DNA from: Bradyrhizobium sp. U87765 SZCCT0048
GTDB taxonomy: Bacteria > Pseudomonadota > Alphaproteobacteria > Rhizobiales > Xanthobacteraceae
DNA length: 64,000 nt
Assembly (NCBI RefSeq): GCF_018131225.1
Contig: NZ_JAFCMM010000008.1
Coordinates: forward strand, 1 to 64,000
Direction: 5' to 3'
Shown: positions 1 to 8,899 of the stretch, one piece after another
Position numbering within the stretch: position 1 is the first letter of the stretch
Layout: each line of letters starts with the position of its first letter
Program-made: the position numbers and the translations under genes
Notes under the pieces: generated by a model
What the model saw: only the letters and a program-made list of their open reading frames with translations
What the model was told of the DNA's origin: nothing
Database searches by the model: none

Positions 1-1895
1 GTGAGCATGCCCATGAACTGGCCCATCGCCTGGAAGGTCGTCTGCTGCGACGCCGCGCCGAGTTCGCCGGATGCCTGCGTCAGACCGCCCTGCGTCAGCG
101 CGCCATAGACCAGCGGAATGCCGCCATTGGCGTTGAACGAATTGACCAGCGCGCCGGCCACCGCCTGCTGGTTGCCGGACAGGCCACGGCCGAAATCGGG
201 CGAGGTCGGCGGCGGGGGCGGCGTGTAATCGAGAACGAGATTGAGATAGGCGTTGTTGGCGTCGTAGCTCAGGCCGGCGTGGAAGTTCGCCGGCAGGTTG
301 GTGGCGACGACGTTCGAGGCGAACGTGCCGGACACACCGCCGGTCGCAGTCAGGATGGTGTAGGTCTTGCTGATGTAGCTGCCGTTCGCGAACACGGCAT
401 TGACGGTGGCGCCGCCGAGCGTTGCGGCGCCGGTCACGCTGGCGCGCGTCGCCGCCGCCGGATTGACCTGCACCAGATAGGTCGCGCCGGTTTCGAAGGC
501 GAGATCGCCGACGATCGACATCGCACTTCCCGGTGTGCCGTTGCCCGGCGCGAAGGTCGCGCCGCTGGAGACCGTGACGAGGGACGTGCTGATGGTGCCG
601 CTGCCGGCCAGCGTCGCATCGGAGTTCACCGTCACCGACGAGGTGCCGATGATCGCTCCCTGTACATTGAGGATGCCGGCATCGACGACCGTCGCGCCGG
701 TATAGGTGTTGATGCCGGTGAGCGTGATCGTCCCACCATAGCCCTTGGTGACGTCTCCACTGCCGGTGATCACATTGTCGACCACCGTGGTGTCACCGGC
801 TGCCAGAAACAGCATGCTGCCATTGTTGAGGATATTGCCGGACAGCTGCGACGTCGGGCCCATGAACATCAGCGCATTGTTGCCGTTGGTGAACTCGATG
901 GCATTGGCCTGCTGTCCGAGGCTGCCGGTGCCGCCGGTGATGCTGCCGCCGGCCGCGATCAACACGGTCGCGTTCGCACCGACGAAACCGGCGCCGCCGG
1001 CGCCCGCAAGGCCACCCATGCCGGCGGAGCCGCCATTGCCGCCGGAGATCGCACCGTTGATCGTCAACCAGGAGGCGGCCGGTGATGAGCTCAAGAAATA
1101 CAGGCCGACGCCGCCGTTGCCACCGTTGCCGCCAAACGCGCCTCCGGCGCCGCCACGACCGCCGCTCACCACACCGTTGATCGTGAAGGCCGAATTATTG
1201 ACGGCACTGACCTCGAACAGCAATCCAGTGCCGCCGCTGCCGCCACTGCCACCACTCAGGGATTGACTGGCGTAACCATCGCCGCCCTTGCCACCGTTGC
1301 CGCCCGTCACATTGGCCGACAGCGTGCCCGACGCATACGCGGACGATCCGAGAACGACCGCACCATAGCCGCCGGCGCCGCCGCCGCCGGCCGCGGGGCG
1401 ATTGACCTCGGTGTCTTCGAAGCTGTTGCCACCGTTGCCGCCATTGCCGCCCCTGACGGCCGATGTCGGGAAGGCGCTGCCGACAAAACCGTGCGCGCCG
1501 CCGCCGCCACCGCTGCCGGAGCCCAGCTCATCCGTGACGCCGTCACCGCCGTTGGCGCCAGCCGTAGCCCCGCCCGCTCCACCCGGCAGGCCGACACGCG
1601 CCGTGCCGCCGCCGTTGCCACCGGTGATGCCGGCGCCGCCACCGCCGCCACCGCAACATTCCGGGGCGTCCTCACCGTCCTGTCCGGTGTCTGTCCGCTG
1701 GTCGCGGCCGCCGCGGGCGCTCCACTGGATGGTGTCGTCGGGCTGGTAGATGCCCGACCTGCCGCCATCGGCGAACGCCGGCCCGGTCAGCGCGGTACTG
1801 ACCAGGAAAGCCGCCAGGAGGCCACCAACGCCAGACGTATGACGAACACCGTGCCTGATCATCGGCGCGGCCGGCCGCATCCCGGAAATCTTCAT
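1..1895 (-). CDS. Gly/Asn-rich autotransporter, 5' part only (C-terminus beyond window)
   Basis: Read from ATG at 1895 leftwards, this frame stays open to base 1 (about 631 codons). It begins with a long signal peptide: basic residues, a hydrophobic stretch near residues 24-40 and a likely cleavage after AFA at residue 42. A glycine-rich part full of GGNGG and GGAGG units follows (about residues 75-300). Then come beta-helix repeats of the TLTGINTYTGAT and GSGTI type, seen in autotransporter passengers. A proline-rich PPPPP linker precedes the last visible residues. Such proteins (type Va secretion) normally end in a 12-strand outer-membrane barrel, which must lie to the left of the window. 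The start codon is my choice from the signal peptide; the ribosome site (GGGGTGG) is weak. Substrate or adhesion role cannot be told. Confidence 0.8.
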   Translation of the reverse strand, partial: MKISGMRPAAPMIRHGVRHTSGVGGLLAAFLVSTALTGPAFADGGRSGIYQPDDTIQWSARGGRDQRTDTGQDGEDAPECCGGGGGGAGITGGNGGGTARVGLPGGAGGATAGANGGDGVTDELGSGSGGGGGAHGFVGSAFPTSAVRGGNGGNGGNSFEDTEVNRPAAGGGGAGGYGAVVLGSSAYASGTLSANVTGGNGGKGGDGYASQSLSGGSGGSGGTGLLFEVSAVNNSAFTINGVVSGGRGGAGGAFGGNGGNGGVGLYFLSSSPAASWLTINGAISGGNGGSAGMGGLAGAGGAGFVGANATVLIAAGGSITGGTGSLGQQANAIEFTNGNNALMFMGPTSQLSGNILNNGSMLFLAAGDTTVVDNVITGSGDVTKGYGGTITLTGINTYTGATVVDAGILNVQGAIIGTSSVTVNSDATLAGSGTISTSLVTVSSGATFAPGNGTPGSAMSIVGDLAFETGATYLVQVNPAAATRASVTGAATLGGATVNAVFANGSYISKTYTILTATGGVSGTFASNVVATNLPANFHAGLSYDANNAYLNLVLDYTPPPPPTSPDFGRGLSGNQQAVAGALVNSFNANGGIPLVYGALTQGGLTQASGELGAASQQTTFQAMGQFMGML

Positions 1896-2241
1896 ATCCA
1901 CCCCAACAGCGCCGGCGAACCGACTCGCAATGCCCCATGTCGTCCTCCTGCTTAGTCATCCACATGTCGCATCCGCCCGGGACGCGCTGTCGCAGCTTGT
2001 AAATGGCTGTAAAGACGACGGCGCCGATCAGCGGGTGACGCGGCTTGCGATCTCTTCCCATCAGAGCAGGCGCGATGAACATCCATGACGGCGGCATCAT
2101 GGCCCCCGCGGAGCGCCCGTAATGGGCCGCCGCGGCTGTCTTCACGATTGCGGATTGCGGTCCCGAAACGCACGGCCGCTGCGACAGCAGGCCGCCGCCA
2201 GGCTATAGTCGGCGCCGCTCCAGCCGCGAGGGACCTTCGCC
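1896..2241. other. Intergenic region, no gene seen
   Basis: This is the region between the divergent autotransporter and the small plus-strand gene. Open frames across it on both strands give arginine/alanine-rich, low-complexity translations typical of shadow frames in high-GC DNA. It should carry the autotransporter promoter, but I see no convincing -35/-10 pair. Confidence 0.4.
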
Positions 2242-2475
2242 ATGCCGCAGCGTCGTCGATCGGACGGTCCCCGGACATTCGTCTGGGTGCGCGGCCCGCG
2301 CGGGCCCGAACCTCAGATCTGGGGCGAAGAAGCACGCATCGCCGGCGAGCGCACGCGCGAGACCGTGGTGCTGGCGACGCGCGAGCTGTCACCAGACGAA
2401 AGCCGGCTGCCGCTCAGGGCGCTCGCAGCACGTTATCCCGCGCCGGCCGAGACGCGCGACGCAACGGACGACTAG
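2242..2475 (+). CDS. Small hypothetical protein, 77 aa
   Basis: An ATG preceded by a purine-rich GAGGGA about 8 bases upstream opens a 77-codon frame. The N-terminus is basic (PQRRRSDG) and followed by a FVWVRGPRGP stretch; the C-terminus is acidic (ETRDATDD). There is no signal peptide or membrane segment. I do not recognise the family. The varied amino-acid composition, containing Trp, Glu and Asp rather than only Arg/Ala/Pro, argues that it is a real gene rather than a shadow. It lies between the divergent autotransporter and htpX and is not obviously in an operon with either. Confidence 0.45.
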   Translation: MPQRRRSDGPRTFVWVRGPRGPEPQIWGEEARIAGERTRETVVLATRELSPDESRLPLRALAARYPAPAETRDATDD

Positions 2476-2860
2476 GCCGCGCGAGGATCACGACGAGCGG
2501 GCGATCTGGCCGAACAGGATGGCCTTCGACGCCGGCGTCACCACCGGTCCGCCATTCAGCCACTCACGCCCGACGCGCCATCCCTCACGCACCGCCGGAC
2601 GCGCGTTGCGCGCGAGAAACCAGCGCTTGAGATGGACGGGATGGTTCCTGCAGGTAACGCCAACCGGCTGGATGCCACTCCCGAGATTGGGTCAATTCAT
2701 GCGGCGGAATGGACATCCTGCCGAACACCGCGAGGCCGGGATGCGCGCCTTCGCCGCGCGCGACCATGCGCCGCCCGGCCTTGCGAAGACCTTGCCCCGA
2801 TCCCTACCTGATGTGCACGGGGCGACACTTGCGCCCGCGTGCCCTGACGGGAGAGGAGGC
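2476..2860. other. Intergenic region with a possible gene remnant on the minus strand
   Basis: No complete gene is visible in these 385 bases. On the minus strand a frame from 2691 down to a TGA at 2488-2490 has no start codon but reads like real protein (for example HLKRWFLARN and GREWLNGGPVVTPASKAIL). It is closed upstream by a TGA at 2692-2694. It may be the end of a decayed gene. The last bases hold the strong htpX ribosome site GAGAGGAGG. Confidence 0.3.
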
Positions 2861-3781
2861 ATGAGCTACCTGAGAACCGCGATCCTGCTGGCAGGCCTGA
2901 CGGCCCTGTTCATGGGCGTGGGCTATCTGATCGGCGGCAGCAGCGGCGCAATGATCGCGCTGGTGGTGGCCGGCGCGACCAACCTGTTCGCCTACTGGAA
3001 TTCGGACCGCATGGTGCTGTCGACCTACGGCGCCCATGAGGTCGATCGCCAGTCGGCGCCCGACCTCGTCGCGCTCGTAGCCGAACTCGCCGGCCGGGCA
3101 GCGCTGCCGATGCCGCGCGTCTATGTCATGGACAATCCGCAGCCCAACGCTTTCGCGACCGGACGCAATCCGCAGAACGCCGCGGTCGCCGTGACCACCG
3201 GACTGATGCAGAGCCTCAGCCGCGAGGAACTCGCCGGCGTGATCGCGCACGAACTCGCCCACATCAAGAACCACGACACGCTGCTGATGACCATCACCGC
3301 GACCATCGCGGGCGCGATCTCGATAGTGGCGCAGTTCGGCATGTTCTTCGGCGGCAACCGCAACACCAACAGCACCGGCGTGATCGGCTCGGTCGCCATG
3401 ATGATCCTGGCGCCGCTCGCCGCGATGCTGGTGCAGATGGCGATCAGCCGGACCCGCGAATATGCCGCCGACGATCTCGGCGCACGCATCGCCGGCGAGC
3501 CGCAGTGGCTGGCCTCGGCGCTGGTGCGGATCGAGAACGGCGCCCATCGGGTGCCGAACATGGATGCCGAGCACAATCCGGCGACCGCGCACATGTTCAT
3601 CATCAATCCGCTGTCCGGACAGGGCATGGACAATCTGTTCGCGACCCATCCATCGACCGCCAACCGTGTCGCCGCGCTGCAGCGACTGTCGGCCGAACTC
3701 GGCGCGCACCGCGCGGCACCGCAGGCCGGCCCGGGCGGCCCATGGAATCGCCCCCCGCCGGCGCGCGGGCCGTGGGGCTGA
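2861..3781 (+). CDS. htpX: Zinc metalloprotease HtpX
   Basis: This 306-residue membrane protease of the M48 family helps clear misfolded inner-membrane proteins. Two membrane segments sit near residues 5-25 and 29-46. The zinc site HELAH is at residues 130-134, two more hydrophobic segments follow around residues 140-200, and the third zinc ligand region reads SRTREYAADD near 200-210. The C-terminus is Gly/Pro-rich (GPGGPWNRPPP), as in other rhizobial HtpX. An in-frame upstream extension to 2519 exists, but ATG 2861 has a perfect GAGAGGAGG ribosome site and gives the family N-terminus. A small inverted repeat (GGCGAG, loop of five, CTCGCC at 3811-3827) downstream could end the transcript. Confidence 0.93.
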   Translation: MSYLRTAILLAGLTALFMGVGYLIGGSSGAMIALVVAGATNLFAYWNSDRMVLSTYGAHEVDRQSAPDLVALVAELAGRAALPMPRVYVMDNPQPNAFATGRNPQNAAVAVTTGLMQSLSREELAGVIAHELAHIKNHDTLLMTITATIAGAISIVAQFGMFFGGNRNTNSTGVIGSVAMMILAPLAAMLVQMAISRTREYAADDLGARIAGEPQWLASALVRIENGAHRVPNMDAEHNPATAHMFIINPLSGQGMDNLFATHPSTANRVAALQRLSAELGAHRAAPQAGPGGPWNRPPPARGPWG

Positions 3782-3878
3782 ACCGGCCGCCCGCAGCAGA
3801 CATGGCGACCGGCGAGGTTGTCTCGCCACCGTGCGCGCCCTAAGCTGATCCTTTGTGATCAGAGGCCCGCCGCGACGC

Positions 3879-4859
3879 ATGACGGTTCTTCCCGTAGCCA
3901 TTGCTGCGACCGGCATCTACCGGCCGCGCACGACCATCGCCTCCACGGACATCGACGCCACCCATGCCTGGCCGCACGGCCGCAGCGAGAGGCTGACGGG
4001 CATCGCCAGCCGCGCCGTGGCAGCCGACGACGAGTGCGCCTCGATGATGGCGAGCGAGGCGGTGCGGGCGGCGCTGGCTGGCGACACCTCCGGCCCGCTC
4101 GATCGTCTCGTGGTCGCCTCGATCATGTCGGAGCAGCCGATCCCGACCACCGCCGCGCTCGCCGCGCGCCGCCTCGGCCTCGATCGCATCGCCGCGTACG
4201 ACATCAACGCCTCGTGCCTCGGCTTCCTGCAGGCCGTCGAGGGCGCGGCCGCCGCGATCACCCTCGGCGCCTCCACCAGAGCGGCCGTGGCTGCGGTGGA
4301 CATCGCCTCGCTCGGCCTCGATCGCGAGGATCCGGCGACCGCCCCCCTGTTCGGCGACGGCGCCGCGGCGGCAGTGCTGCAACGCTCTGATGGTGCTTCC
4401 GCGATCCTCGCCATCCGGCTCGAGACCCATCCCGACGGCGCCGACCTCTGCGAAATTCCTGCCGGCGGATCGCGCTGGAATCCGCGCCGGCCGCCGCCAT
4501 CCGAGAGCGACTACCTGTTCCGCATGAACGGCGCTGCGCTGGCGCGCCTCGCCATGGAGCGGCTGCCCGACTTCATCAGCCGCGTGCTCGACGAGGCCGG
4601 CGTCCGCCTCGGCGATATCGCCTGCGTCATGCCGCACCAGGCGAGCCGCCTCGGCCTGCGCTTTCTCGAGCGCCTGCTCGGCGACCACGGCGCGGCGATG
4701 GTCGACATTCTCGCTGATCATGGCAACCAGGTGAGCGCGTCGCTGCCGACCACGCTGCATCATGCCATCGAGAGCGGCCGCCTGCACCGCGGCGACCTCG
4801 GCCTGATGCTCGGCACCGCCGCGGGCTTCGGCATGGGCGCGATGGTCTTCAAGTATTGA
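3879..4859 (+). CDS. 3-oxoacyl-ACP synthase III (FabH-like) condensing enzyme
   Basis: This 326-residue thiolase-fold enzyme carries the FabH catalytic triad: Cys113 in NASCLGF, His253 in MPHQAS and Asn283 in HGNQVSAS, with the glycine-rich GTAAGFGMGAM near the end. FabH-type enzymes make the carbon-carbon bond between an acyl-CoA or acyl-ACP and malonyl-ACP. Housekeeping fabH normally sits with plsX. Here the neighbours are a hydrolase, an adenylating enzyme, glycosyltransferases and an epimerase, so a secondary role, such as head-group or tail synthesis for a special lipid, is more likely (inference). ATG 3879 is chosen; an in-frame GTG at 3855 would add eight residues. Confidence 0.85.
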   Translation: MTVLPVAIAATGIYRPRTTIASTDIDATHAWPHGRSERLTGIASRAVAADDECASMMASEAVRAALAGDTSGPLDRLVVASIMSEQPIPTTAALAARRLGLDRIAAYDINASCLGFLQAVEGAAAAITLGASTRAAVAAVDIASLGLDREDPATAPLFGDGAAAAVLQRSDGASAILAIRLETHPDGADLCEIPAGGSRWNPRRPPPSESDYLFRMNGAALARLAMERLPDFISRVLDEAGVRLGDIACVMPHQASRLGLRFLERLLGDHGAAMVDILADHGNQVSASLPTTLHHAIESGRLHRGDLGLMLGTAAGFGMGAMVFKY

Positions 4860-4979
4860 GGCGCAGGATGACGGTGCCGATGATCGATATCGTCCGTTCT
4901 CGCGAGGCCGCTGCACTGTTGCGCGGCCTTCGGCTCGCCGTTGCGGCCTCACACCAAACATCGTTCAGGTAGAGGCGTC

Positions 4980-5819
4980 GTGCGCGTCCGGCTCGATCTG
5001 ATGATCTGCGGCAGCTGCCAGCACCCGACCTGCATGGTGACGGGGCGGCCCGAACTTGGCCGCACCACGTTTCCCGCGCTGGTCGGACGCATCAGCCATC
5101 CGACCCGCGGCACCGTGCTGTTCGACACCGGCTATGGCGAGGCGCTGCGCGCCTCGACCGATGCCGTCGGCCGCCTTTACCGCCGCGTGCTGCCTTACAA
5201 GCTGGCGCCCGGCGAAGCCTGCGTGCACCAGCTCGCGGCGGCCGGCATCGCGGCGGGCGACGTCCACGCCATCGTGCTGTCGCACCTGCATCCCGATCAC
5301 ACGGGCGGCCTCAGCGACTTTCCGGCGGCGGAGATCCACTTGTCGCGCCGGGCGTTCGACGCCCGTGCCCCCGCCGGCTTCGGCGCGCGCGCCCGCGCGG
5401 GGCTGATCCGCGATCTGTTCCCGGCCGACCTCGCGGCACGCGCCCGCTTCTTCGAAGACGCAGCGGTCGTCACGAACACCACACGCCACGAGGAGTTTGC
5501 CGAAGGCCACGATATCTTCGGCGACGGCAGCATCGTTGCCGTGGCACTGCCCGGCCATGCCGCCGGCCATTTCGGCATCCGCCTCACGACCGACGGCGGG
5601 CGCGAGGTGTTCCTCGCTGCCGACGCCGCCTGGCTGTCGCTGTGCTACCGCGAGATGCTGGAGCCGCTGGCGCCGGCGCGCGCCTTCATCGACGACTATG
5701 CGGCGTACCGACAGACCCTGGCGCGGCTGCGGCGCTTCGCCGGACAGCGCCCCGACGTGCTGGTGGTGCCGTCGCACTGCTTCACCGCGATCGAGGACAC
5801 CCGGCGTGAGCTCGCTTGA
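4980..5819 (+). CDS. Metallo-beta-lactamase-fold hydrolase
   Basis: This 279-residue protein has the binuclear-metal motif SHLHPDHTGG, with ligands H102, H104, D106 and H107. A second histidine region reads PGHAAGHFG, and a later aspartate lies in LAADAAW. This is the fold of quorum-quenching lactonases, arylsulfatase-like and acyl-hydrolase proteins; the N-terminal MICGSCQHPTCM part carries several cysteines. The likely start is GTG 4980 after AGGTAGAGG; a TTG at 4941 in the same frame would add a basic tail. It follows the FabH-like gene by 120 bases, and its end overlaps the next gene by 14 bases, so they are probably co-translated. The substrate is unknown; hydrolysis of an acyl thioester or lactone made by its neighbours is possible (inference). 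Confidence 0.8.
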   Translation: MRVRLDLMICGSCQHPTCMVTGRPELGRTTFPALVGRISHPTRGTVLFDTGYGEALRASTDAVGRLYRRVLPYKLAPGEACVHQLAAAGIAAGDVHAIVLSHLHPDHTGGLSDFPAAEIHLSRRAFDARAPAGFGARARAGLIRDLFPADLAARARFFEDAAVVTNTTRHEEFAEGHDIFGDGSIVAVALPGHAAGHFGIRLTTDGGREVFLAADAAWLSLCYREMLEPLAPARAFIDDYAAYRQTLARLRRFAGQRPDVLVVPSHCFTAIEDTRRELA

Positions 5820-7071
5820 CGCGCTGACGGCCTTCGCCCGGGCGAAGCTGCGGGCACGCTCGCCCCGCCTGCTCGCCGTGGCGGCTGGACCAGCGCCCGA
5901 TCCATCGACGCCGGTGGTCAGCCCCGCCAACTATCGCAACGACTTCACGGCCTGGAACACGCTGGGACTCGACCTGCCGCAGGCGCGCGATCTGGCGCGT
6001 CGCGAGGCAGCCGGCGAGCCGACCGGCCATCCCGGCCTGAGCTTCGGACTGTCGACGGGAACGCTCGGCACGCCCGGCGTGTTCATCGCCTCGCAGCGCG
6101 ACCGCGCGCGCTGGCTCGGCACCTTTCTCGCGCGCGTGCTGTCCGGCGGCGAGCTCCTCGACTTCGTCCGCTCCGGCCGTGTCGCGGTGCTGCTGCGCCA
6201 CGACAGCCGGCTCTATCATCAGACGCGCACACGCACCGCGTTCTTTCCGCTGGGACGAGGTATTGCCGCAGTGGCGGACGGGCTCGCCGCATTTCGCCCC
6301 AACATCATTGTCGGGCCACCGTTCGCGCTGCGCCGGATCGTCGACAGCGCCGCGTTCGCCCGCGACCCATGGCGGGTGCGGTTCGTCGTCGCCGGCGGCG
6401 AGCCGCTGTGGCCGGAAGACGAGGCGATCCTGCGCGAGCGGCTCGGCCCGGTGCGCCAGGTCTACCAGGCCGCGGAGGGCTTTTTCGCCGCGAGCTGCGG
6501 CCACGGCCGGCTGCATCTCAACGCCGACATCGTGCAGTTCGAGCGCGCGACATTCATCGATGCCCCCGACCGCTTCATTCCCGTCGTGACCGACATCGCG
6601 CGCCATGGCCCGCAGCGGCTGCTGCGTTATCGCACCGACGACATCGCGATCGAAGCCACAGGGCCCTGCCCGTGCGGCTCGGTGCTGCCGTCGATCGCCG
6701 CGATCGAGGGCCGGCTGTCCGACGCAATCGTGACGCCGACCGGGGCACTGGCGTTTCCGCGCGCCGTGTATCAGGCCATCGCGCCGGCGCTCGGCGGTGC
6801 CCCGTTCCGCCTCGTGCAGGACGCGCCGAACCAGCTGACGTTTCATCTGCCCGGTGATCTTCCGCGCGCGGCCATCAGCCGTGCGGTCGATGCCGCGCGC
6901 AACTGCATCGGCGCCGACGTCGCCGTGGCTTCCCTGGAATTGCCGCGGCTCGACGACAAGTTCCGCCGCTTCGAGCGCCGCATGCCGCTGCCGGAGGACT
7001 TTTTCGCTCAGCGGCTGCGCGAGCCGACCGCCCTGCCGATCGCCGCGAGAAACGCCTCGCGCGGCCGATAG
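5806..7071 (+). CDS. PaaK / F390-synthetase-like adenylate-forming enzyme
   Basis: This 421-residue protein resembles the phenylacetate-CoA ligase and coenzyme F390 synthetase branch of acyl-adenylating enzymes. The phosphate-binding loop reads GLSTGTLGTPG near residues 81-91, the middle has FVVAGGEPLW, and the typical RYRTDDIA motif and a cysteine pair (CPCGS) follow. These enzymes activate a carboxylate with ATP, then pass it to CoA or another acceptor. GTG 5806 overlaps the hydrolase gene by 14 bases, which suggests translational coupling. Its 3' end overlaps the convergent glycosyltransferase gene by 64 bases. The set of condensing enzyme, hydrolase and adenylating enzyme is a classic small lipid or polyketide toolkit; the actual substrate cannot be read from the sequence. 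Confidence 0.78.
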   Translation: MSSLDALTAFARAKLRARSPRLLAVAAGPAPDPSTPVVSPANYRNDFTAWNTLGLDLPQARDLARREAAGEPTGHPGLSFGLSTGTLGTPGVFIASQRDRARWLGTFLARVLSGGELLDFVRSGRVAVLLRHDSRLYHQTRTRTAFFPLGRGIAAVADGLAAFRPNIIVGPPFALRRIVDSAAFARDPWRVRFVVAGGEPLWPEDEAILRERLGPVRQVYQAAEGFFAASCGHGRLHLNADIVQFERATFIDAPDRFIPVVTDIARHGPQRLLRYRTDDIAIEATGPCPCGSVLPSIAAIEGRLSDAIVTPTGALAFPRAVYQAIAPALGGAPFRLVQDAPNQLTFHLPGDLPRAAISRAVDAARNCIGADVAVASLELPRLDDKFRRFERRMPLPEDFFAQRLREPTALPIAARNASRGR

Positions 7072-8261
7072 CGCGCCGCCGCCTGCGCCAGCGCCGGCAG
7101 CGCCGGAAAAGCTCCCGGCTTCAGCACCTGATCGAGCGCGACCAGCGTCGCGCGGCTGCCAAGGCTGTCGGCGCGCAGGCCCGCGCCCTTCGCAACGATG
7201 CGCGCGGCGAAATCGAACTGGTCGTAATCATGCGGCACGACCAGCGCGGGCCTGGCCGCGGCGATGGCGGCATAGGTGATGCCGGCGCCGCCGTGATGGA
7301 TCACCGCGTCGAACGCCGGCAGTTGCGCCTCATAGGGCACGAACGGCAGCAGCACGGCGTTGCCGGCAAGAGGCTGCGCCGTGATCGCCGGGTCGGTCGT
7401 CCCGAGGCTGCCGACGAAGCAGACATCCGGCCGCGCCGCCGCCAGCGCGGCGATGTCGGTAGCGAGCGTTGCCTTTGCCCACGGCAGATGGGTGCCGAGG
7501 GTGACGAGCACGCGCGGCCGGCCGGCCGGAAGATCCGGCGGAACGACGTTTTCGGGATTGCGATAAAGCGGCCCGATCATCTCGAACGCGGCCGGCCAGT
7601 CGCGCGCGAACTCGAGCTCGGTCAGGCCGAAGCCAAGGATGCATGTCGGCGAATAGCAGGTCTCGCTGCCGTCGGCGCGGTACAGCCCCGAGTCGAGCGC
7701 CGCGAGCTCGCGCCGCGCAGCGAATGCGAACGCTTTCTTCATCGTGCGGACGAAGGCCCACCCGGAGGCATCGCGCGCGCGGTACAGCGGGCCCTCGCCC
7801 GCACGCCAGCCGCCGAGATATGACGGCGGCCCGCGCCGGCCCTCGATGGCGAACGGCGTCGCGATGGTGGTGATCCAGGGAATGCCGAGCACCGTCGCGG
7901 CAAGCCCCGCGGAGACGGCGACGGAATCGGCCACCACGACGTCCGGCGGTTGCGCGCGCCACAAGTCCAGCAATTCGTCCCGCGCGACGATCGCGACGGC
8001 GAGCGAACGGCGCAATTGGGCGAGCAGCCGGCGCGGGTTGCCACGAACGGGCTCGGCCGTGTCGGCGATCTGCTCCAGCTGCGGTCCCTCGAGACAATCG
8101 AGCGTCACCGCCGCAAGGCCGCGCCCTTCGACCGCCGCGCGCTTGCGCGCGCCGGTGATGACACGGACATCGTGGCCCGCCACGGCGGCGGCCTCGGCCA
8201 GTTCGAGCAACGGATTGAGATGGCCGGCGAACGGCGGCGCCACGACGGCGATGCGGCTCAT
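7008..8261 (-). CDS. GT1-family (UGT/MGT-like) glycosyltransferase
   Basis: This 417-residue GT-B fold enzyme has the N-terminal acceptor-domain pattern APPFAGHLNPLLELA. Its C-terminal nucleotide-sugar site HHGGAGI lies around residues 321-327, followed by VVPHDYDQFDFAARI, where D/Q contact the sugar in this family. Relatives transfer glucose, glucuronate or rhamnose to small hydrophobic acceptors such as macrolides, carotenoids, sterols and lipids. It is last in a four-gene minus-strand operon and overlaps the upstream alpha/beta-hydrolase gene by 4 bases (ATGA). With a GT21-like enzyme in the same operon, the locus carries two sugar-transfer steps, which suggests a glycosylated lipid product (inference). 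Confidence 0.88.
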   Translation of the reverse strand: MSRIAVVAPPFAGHLNPLLELAEAAAVAGHDVRVITGARKRAAVEGRGLAAVTLDCLEGPQLEQIADTAEPVRGNPRRLLAQLRRSLAVAIVARDELLDLWRAQPPDVVVADSVAVSAGLAATVLGIPWITTIATPFAIEGRRGPPSYLGGWRAGEGPLYRARDASGWAFVRTMKKAFAFAARRELAALDSGLYRADGSETCYSPTCILGFGLTELEFARDWPAAFEMIGPLYRNPENVVPPDLPAGRPRVLVTLGTHLPWAKATLATDIAALAAARPDVCFVGSLGTTDPAITAQPLAGNAVLLPFVPYEAQLPAFDAVIHHGGAGITYAAIAAARPALVVPHDYDQFDFAARIVAKGAGLRADSLGSRATLVALDQVLKPGAFPALPALAQAAARYRPREAFLAAIGRAVGSRSR

Positions 8262-8899
8262 GACCGGGGCTCCGCGAAGAACGCGGCGATGGCGGCGCGG
8301 GTGGCGTCATCTTCATAGTAGCCGAGATGCCCGCAATCCGGCCGGACATCGACCGGGCCGCGCCACAGCATGCGGCTCCAGGTGTCGCGGCGGCCCTGCA
8401 CGACAAGGCGGCCAGCAAGACGGCCCGCGGGCGGCATCCGCCCCGCGGGGCCGACAATCGCCGCACGGATCTCGGGCCCGCTGGCCGGCAGACGGCCGAG
8501 CGCATCGGCGAGCAGGTCGACGCCGCAGCTGCCGGTGACCAGCAGCAGGCGCTGTTCGGTGCGCGCGATCAGCGTGGCGACGATTTCGGCCAGCGCGTCA
8601 CGATAAAGCGAATTTCGCCGCGCCCAGATCCACTGGCGGGCATTGCGCACGCTCGCCATCACGATGGGCACCGGCTTCGCCGCCGGCGCCGCGAACGCCG
8701 CATGCCAGGGGAAGCCGACCGGCGTCACCAGCGTTTCCGCCGGCGCGACGCGGGCGAGGAAGGCCAGCTTGTCGGCGGCGAGCGCGCTGGTGGCAAAATC
8801 GCTTTGCCCGGTCAGCAGGCACAACCGCCGGGCCGCGTGCGGCAGCAGGAAGCCCGCAGGATCGAGTCTGGCGAGGCGATGGGCATAGGCCTCAGCCAT
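8258..8899 (-). CDS. Alpha/beta-hydrolase-like protein
   Basis: This 213-residue protein has no strong family name, but its layout fits an alpha/beta hydrolase. A nucleophile elbow VTGSCG has Ser124, a late acidic residue Asp172 sits in QGRRDTWS, and a C-terminal His191 lies in DCGHLGYYED. The cap region is short. The start ATG 8899 overlaps the end of the upstream GT21-like gene by 8 bases; an in-frame ATG at 8917 would add six residues. Its place between two glycosyltransferase genes suggests a thioesterase, esterase or lactonase step in the same pathway (inference). The catalytic triad is read by eye and not proven. Confidence 0.6.
   Translation of the reverse strand: MAEAYAHRLARLDPAGFLLPHAARRLCLLTGQSDFATSALAADKLAFLARVAPAETLVTPVGFPWHAAFAAPAAKPVPIVMASVRNARQWIWARRNSLYRDALAEIVATLIARTEQRLLLVTGSCGVDLLADALGRLPASGPEIRAAIVGPAGRMPPAGRLAGRLVVQGRRDTWSRMLWRGPVDVRPDCGHLGYYEDDATRAAIAAFFAEPRS

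Noticed and set aside
279..1085. Plus-strand open frame of 268 codons
   Set aside because: Antisense shadow of the autotransporter; Arg/Ala/Gly-rich with no recognisable motif.
2519..2860. In-frame N-terminal extension of htpX
   Set aside because: HtpX proteins begin at the membrane segment, and ATG 2861 has a very strong ribosome site; the extension looks non-coding.
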